NCBI RefSeq assembly: GCF_944391105.1
Contig: NZ_CALXSK010000045.1
Span: 1 to 35,647 of the forward strand
Direction of reading: 5' to 3'
Source of the DNA: an uncultured Victivallis sp.
GTDB lineage: Bacteria; Verrucomicrobiota; Lentisphaeria; Victivallales; Victivallaceae
DNA: 35,647 nt
The position numbers were made by a program, and so were the translations under genes. Shown here piece by piece: positions 32,758 through 35,647 of the stretch (position 1 is its first letter; each line of letters begins with the position of its first letter). The notes below the pieces were generated by a model. It was given only the letters and a program-made list of their open reading frames with translations. It was not told the origin of the DNA and ran no database searches.

Positions 32758-34947
32758 ATGCCGATCTCATTCAACGAAAAGAACCAAGTATTCAAACTCG
32801 ACGCGGGGAACTCCACTTACGCGTTCATGATCGAACCGAACGGATATGTCGCCCACCTTTATTACGGGGATAAAATCGCGTCTGACGCATTCGAATATCT
32901 CTACCGCCGGATGGACCGGGCATTTTCACCTGCCGCCCCCGGAACGACCTCGTCGGAATCGCGTGATGTGATTCCGCAGGAATTCGGCACAAACGGCGTC
33001 GGAGACTTCCACGCACCATCCGCCATCATCCGGCAGGGGAACGGGCACACGGTGACTGATTTCAAGTATCGGTCGCATACGATCCGCCGGGGAAAGCCCT
33101 CCCTCCCCGGCCTTCCGGCGACCTTCGGAAGTGACGAGGAGGTCGATACGCTGGAGCTTTCGCTCTACGATGAAGCGAGTGATGTGGAATTTCTGCTTTC
33201 ATACAGCCCATTTGCAAAATACAACGCGATCGCCCGTTCCGTAACGGTCATCAACCACTCGCAGGAACCGGTGCGCATTGAGAAAATCGCGAGCGCCGCA
33301 CTTGATTTCGTGGATGGGCGTCTCGATCTGATTCATTTGCCGGGCGCCTGGGCGCGCGAGCGCAGTGTGGAGCGCCATCCGGTGAATCACTCCCGTACCG
33401 TGCTCGAATCCGTGCGCGGGCTTTCGAGCCACCAGCAAAACCCGTTTTTTGCTCTTGCGGCTCCGGAGACGACCGAGACGAGCGGAGAGGTTTTCGCGGC
33501 AACGCTGCTGTACAGCGGAAATTTCGCTGCGGAAATCGAGCTTGACCAGTTCAATCAGCTGCGCGCGCAGATCGGCATCAACGAGCGCACCTTTGAGTGG
33601 GAGCTCCGCTCCGGAGATCGCTTCACTGCCCCGGAGGCGCTCCTCGTCTATTCCCGGGACGGAATCGGCGGGATGAGCCGGACATACCACGACATGTTCC
33701 GGAATCACCTGATCCGCAGCCACTGGAAGGATTTGAAACGGCCGATTCTCGTCAACAACTGGGAGGCGACCTACTTTGACTTCAACGAGAAAAAACTGCT
33801 CTCGATCGCAAAAGACGCCGCGGAGCTCGGCATTGAGATGCTCGTGCTTGACGACGGCTGGTTCGGCAAACGGAACGACGACCACACCAGTCTCGGCGAC
33901 TGGTTTGTGAACGAGGAGAAACTCAAGGGCGGACTGGGAAAACTTGCCGGGGAGATCAACAAACTCGGCCTCAAGTTCGGGCTCTGGTTCGAGCCGGAGA
34001 TGATTTCGCGGGAGAGCGAGCTTTTCCGCGCCCATCCGGACTGGTGTCTGCATGTGCCGGGGCGCGGGGCGTCGGAAGGGCGCAATCAGCTGGTACTGGA
34101 CATGTCGCGTCCGGAAGTGGTGGATTATCTGTTTCAAACGATCTGCAAGGTGCTGGACAGCGCGAACATCGAATACATCAAATGGGATGCGAACCGTCAC
34201 CTTACAGAGGTTGGTTCCGCGGTGATGCCGGCGGACCGGCAGAAAGAGGTGTCGCACCGTTACGTGCTCGGGATGTACGAGCTGCATGAACGTCTTCTGA
34301 ACCGTTACCCGAAACTTCTGATTGAGGGCTGTTCCGGCGGCGGCGGACGTTTTGACGCGGGAATGCTCTACTACGTTCCTCAGATCTGGACGAGCGACGA
34401 CACGGATGCGATCGAACGTCTGAAGATCCAGTACGGGACAAGTCTGGTCTATCCCTGTTCGACGATGGGGGCGCACATTTCGGATTGCCCGAACCACCAG
34501 ACGGGGCGGATCAATCCGTTTGCGACGCGGGGTTATGTTGCCTTGTCGGGGACGTTCGGTTACGAGCTTGATCTCAACAAGATGAACGCAGAGGAGCGGG
34601 CACTGATCCGGGAGCAGGTTTCGGAATATCACAAATACAATCACCTGATTGCGCAGGGAGATTTTTATCGTTTGACGGATCCGTTTGATCCCAGGACGGT
34701 AGTGGTGATCTGGGAACATGCGGCAAAGGACGGCTCCGAGGCATTGGTGACGATGGTTCAACCTCGGAACGTGCCGAATGGTCAGCTGTTCCGGGTGCGG
34801 TTGCGCGGACTTGATCCGGCGGGAGTTTATGAGGAAGAAAAGAGCGGCGTCTGCTACACAGGAGAGATGCTGATGAATGCCGGCCTGAACGTACCGCGTT
34901 ACGAGCGTGACGGAGCCGGAGAACTGTTTCACTTTATTCGTCGCTGA
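32758..34947 (+). CDS. GH36 alpha-galactosidase
   Basis: A 729-residue cytoplasmic enzyme releasing alpha-galactose from melibiose and raffinose-type sugars. Residues ~1-300 form the N-terminal beta-supersandwich. The TIM barrel includes LVNNWEATYFDFNE, LVLDDGWFGKRNDD and FGLWFEPEMIS. The nucleophile is Asp477 in YIKWDANRH. The acid/base is Asp547 in WTSDDTDAIERL; the 70-residue gap between them matches characterised bacterial GH36 enzymes of the same length. IEGCSGGGGRFD and a C-terminal beta domain complete it. No signal peptide, so the sugars must be imported; no transporter is adjacent. It stands alone between divergent purSL and the tRNA-Arg. Confidence 0.95.
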   Translation: MPISFNEKNQVFKLDAGNSTYAFMIEPNGYVAHLYYGDKIASDAFEYLYRRMDRAFSPAAPGTTSSESRDVIPQEFGTNGVGDFHAPSAIIRQGNGHTVTDFKYRSHTIRRGKPSLPGLPATFGSDEEVDTLELSLYDEASDVEFLLSYSPFAKYNAIARSVTVINHSQEPVRIEKIASAALDFVDGRLDLIHLPGAWARERSVERHPVNHSRTVLESVRGLSSHQQNPFFALAAPETTETSGEVFAATLLYSGNFAAEIELDQFNQLRAQIGINERTFEWELRSGDRFTAPEALLVYSRDGIGGMSRTYHDMFRNHLIRSHWKDLKRPILVNNWEATYFDFNEKKLLSIAKDAAELGIEMLVLDDGWFGKRNDDHTSLGDWFVNEEKLKGGLGKLAGEINKLGLKFGLWFEPEMISRESELFRAHPDWCLHVPGRGASEGRNQLVLDMSRPEVVDYLFQTICKVLDSANIEYIKWDANRHLTEVGSAVMPADRQKEVSHRYVLGMYELHERLLNRYPKLLIEGCSGGGGRFDAGMLYYVPQIWTSDDTDAIERLKIQYGTSLVYPCSTMGAHISDCPNHQTGRINPFATRGYVALSGTFGYELDLNKMNAEERALIREQVSEYHKYNHLIAQGDFYRLTDPFDPRTVVVIWEHAAKDGSEALVTMVQPRNVPNGQLFRVRLRGLDPAGVYEEEKSGVCYTGEMLMNAGLNVPRYERDGAGELFHFIRR

Positions 34948-34958
34948 AGGGACTTTTG

Positions 34959-34996
34959 CACGGGAAGTAAAGGAAAGCGCTTGATTTCCCGTGTTT
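34959..34996 (+). terminator. Hairpin after the alpha-galactosidase gene
   Basis: CACGGGAA (34959-34966) pairs with TTCCCGTG (34986-34993), then TTT. The 19-base loop contains the palindrome AAGCGCTT. The T tract is short, so termination may be incomplete. Confidence 0.45.
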
Positions 34997-35000
34997 CCCC

Positions 35001-35029
35001 TTGAAAAAAGCACAAACTGCGGATATTTT
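35001..35029 (+). promoter_or_regulatory. tRNA-Arg promoter
   Basis: TTGAAA (35001-35006) and TATTTT (35024-35029), spacer 17. The mature tRNA begins 18 bases after the -10 box, leaving a short 5' leader for RNase P. Confidence 0.6.
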
Positions 35030-35046
35030 ATAGGACAGTAACAGTC

Positions 35047-35122
35047 GGCCCGGTAGCTCAGAGGATAGAGCAGCTGCCTTCTAAGCAGTTGGCCGTGGGT
35101 TCGATTCCCGCCCGGGCTACCA
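35047..35122 (+). tRNA. tRNA-Arg (anticodon TCT)
   Basis: The acceptor strand GGCCCGG pairs with CCGGGCT (first pair G-U), then discriminator A and encoded CCA. D arm AGCTCAGAGGATAGAGC. Anticodon arm GCTGC-CTTCTAA-GCAGT gives TCT, reading AGA. The T arm CGGG/GTTCGATTCCCG is regular. tRNA 3' ends such as this are frequent integration sites. Confidence 0.95.
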
Positions 35123-35205
35123 TTTTAACTCTCTGATTTCAAGCAAGAAGCAACGCAAAACCAACTTCTCTGCCTCATCCTGAATCAAGCTGATTTTTAC
35201 TGCTT

Positions 35206-35236
35206 TTAGAACACGAATTAGAACATTTTTAGAACA
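35206..35236 (+). repeat. Three TTAGAACA direct repeats at 11-12 bp spacing
   Basis: Perfect TTAGAACA copies at 35206-35213, 35218-35225 and 35229-35236, about 85-115 bp after the tRNA 3' end. Helical-turn spacing suggests protein binding on one face, such as integrase arm sites or a repressor/replication iteron. Function not shown. Confidence 0.6.
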
Positions 35237-35382
35237 TCATTTTGGTTCTTATTCCATTTGTAACGTGCTCTTTTTCAAAGCAGGCCTGCACCAGCCGCAG
35301 AATGTCTGAAAGCAAATCTCATACAAATCCACTGTTTCTCTCTGTTCTCTCCTTTGAAAGAACATCCCCTCCCCTGCCAATG

Positions 35383-35415
35383 ATGCAAATTCTAAGTTCA
35401 ACTTGGAATTTGCAT
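35383..35415. repeat. 33-bp near-perfect palindrome
   Basis: ATGCAAATTC (35383-35392) and GAATTTGCAT (35406-35415) are perfect inverted arms. Inside them AAGTT-C-AACTT is again palindromic, with a single T/G mismatch pair between the two blocks. It has no T tract beyond it, so an operator, recombination site or element end is more likely than a terminator. Confidence 0.75.
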
Positions 35416-35522
35416 AAACCATCCTTGAACCCAGACCAGCACACCCCGGCGGAATCCATCGTTTCAGACCTCCGACCCCCAATGCAGACGGGAGGGAAAT
35501 CGGAGGTTGTGTGGAATCGCTG

Positions 35523-35647
35523 TTATCTGCCCTGCGGGTGAGCGAGAAGCCACTTCTCCCGTTTCTCCCGGGCGATAGCTTCATCTTTGGCGAACTGACT
35601 GCAGAAGAACTTCCGGGTACGGCTCGGCGTCACATCTCTTTCATCGA
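35523..35647 (-). CDS. C-terminus of an unidentified protein (5' end outside window)
   Basis: A minus-strand frame open from the window edge codes for the last 41 residues of a protein rich in Arg, Lys and Glu (RTRKFFCSQFAKDEAIAREK, then WLLAHPQGR and TAA). Its composition looks protein-like and it overlaps the start of a poorer frame at 35249-35584. I do not recognise the family. Position beyond the tRNA-Arg suggests it belongs to an integrated element, which is inference only. Confidence 0.45.
   Translation of the reverse strand, partial: DERDVTPSRTRKFFCSQFAKDEAIAREKREKWLLAHPQGR

Larger units (their letters stand above)
35123..35522. other. Non-coding stretch downstream of tRNA-Arg, possible element edge
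   Basis: About 400 bases without a convincing gene, more AT-rich than the preceding coding DNA. It contains three direct repeats (35206-35236) and a 33-bp palindrome (35383-35415), listed separately. A 111-codon minus-strand frame (35249-35584) is open but overlaps a better frame at its start and has no recognisable motif. The arrangement resembles the end of an integrated element, but no integrase or second att copy is visible within the window. Confidence 0.4.

Noticed and set aside
35249..35584. 111-codon minus-strand frame
   Set aside because: It crosses the palindrome and overlaps a more protein-like frame (35523-35647); no motif recognised.

Overview
The window looks like chromosomal DNA of a Gram-negative bacterium of the PVC group, most likely a Lentisphaerota (Victivallis-like) gut organism. 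This is an inference. It rests on LpxA (outer-membrane lipid A), a prepilin-like protein of the processing-associated H-X9-DG type, a GntR regulator fused to a sugar-binding-protein fold, several carbohydrate enzymes, and GC-rich coding sequence separated by AT-rich promoters. Gene content is mostly housekeeping, with a few accessory islands.

Layout. Bases 1-570 hold four tandem GC-rich repeats of about 140 bp, ending against a tRNA-Gln (minus strand). Bases 792-3450 hold a tight plus-strand group: a DUF368 polyprenyl-phosphate transporter, lgt and an RluD-type pseudouridine synthase. Next comes a double-HTH regulator (3866-4822). It is followed by a translationally coupled series: uppP, proC, a Dpm1-like GT2 glycosyltransferase and an adenylate cyclase (4909-8184). 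A convergent acyltransferase-like gene, rpmE and prfA follow. The minus-strand operon mnmA-rlmH-methyltransferase is divergent from clpC, and the two share a compact promoter region.

Bases 15891-21665 form a carbohydrate locus. A GntR/solute-binding-protein fusion regulator diverges from a pseudopilin plus a large secreted GH42-like glycosidase. The intergenic region carries a perfect-consensus extended -10 promoter and repeated candidate operators.

Bases 21604-23881 are a rearrangement scar. The 3' end of the glycosidase, its terminator and the 3' end of gpmI are present twice. Between the copies lie a deleted gpmI remnant, a lower-GC SGNH/GxDLY-type esterase and a frameshifted zinc-ribbon-protein remnant.

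Bases 23862-32540 carry gpmI and lpxA (minus), a SpoU-type methyltransferase and NAD kinase (plus), then purSL, an unusual sigma-70 factor and dus (minus). The right end has a GH36 alpha-galactosidase and a tRNA-Arg(TCT). Beyond it is a non-coding stretch with spaced direct repeats and a 33-bp palindrome, and the C-terminus of an unidentified gene. This looks like the edge of an element integrated at the tRNA.

Themes: lipid-carrier recycling and envelope lipoprotein/LPS synthesis (DUF368, UppP, GT2, Lgt, LpxA); translation and RNA modification (RluD, RlmH, MnmA, Dus, SpoU, RF1, L31); and galactoside/polysaccharide use (GH42-like, GH36, SGNH).
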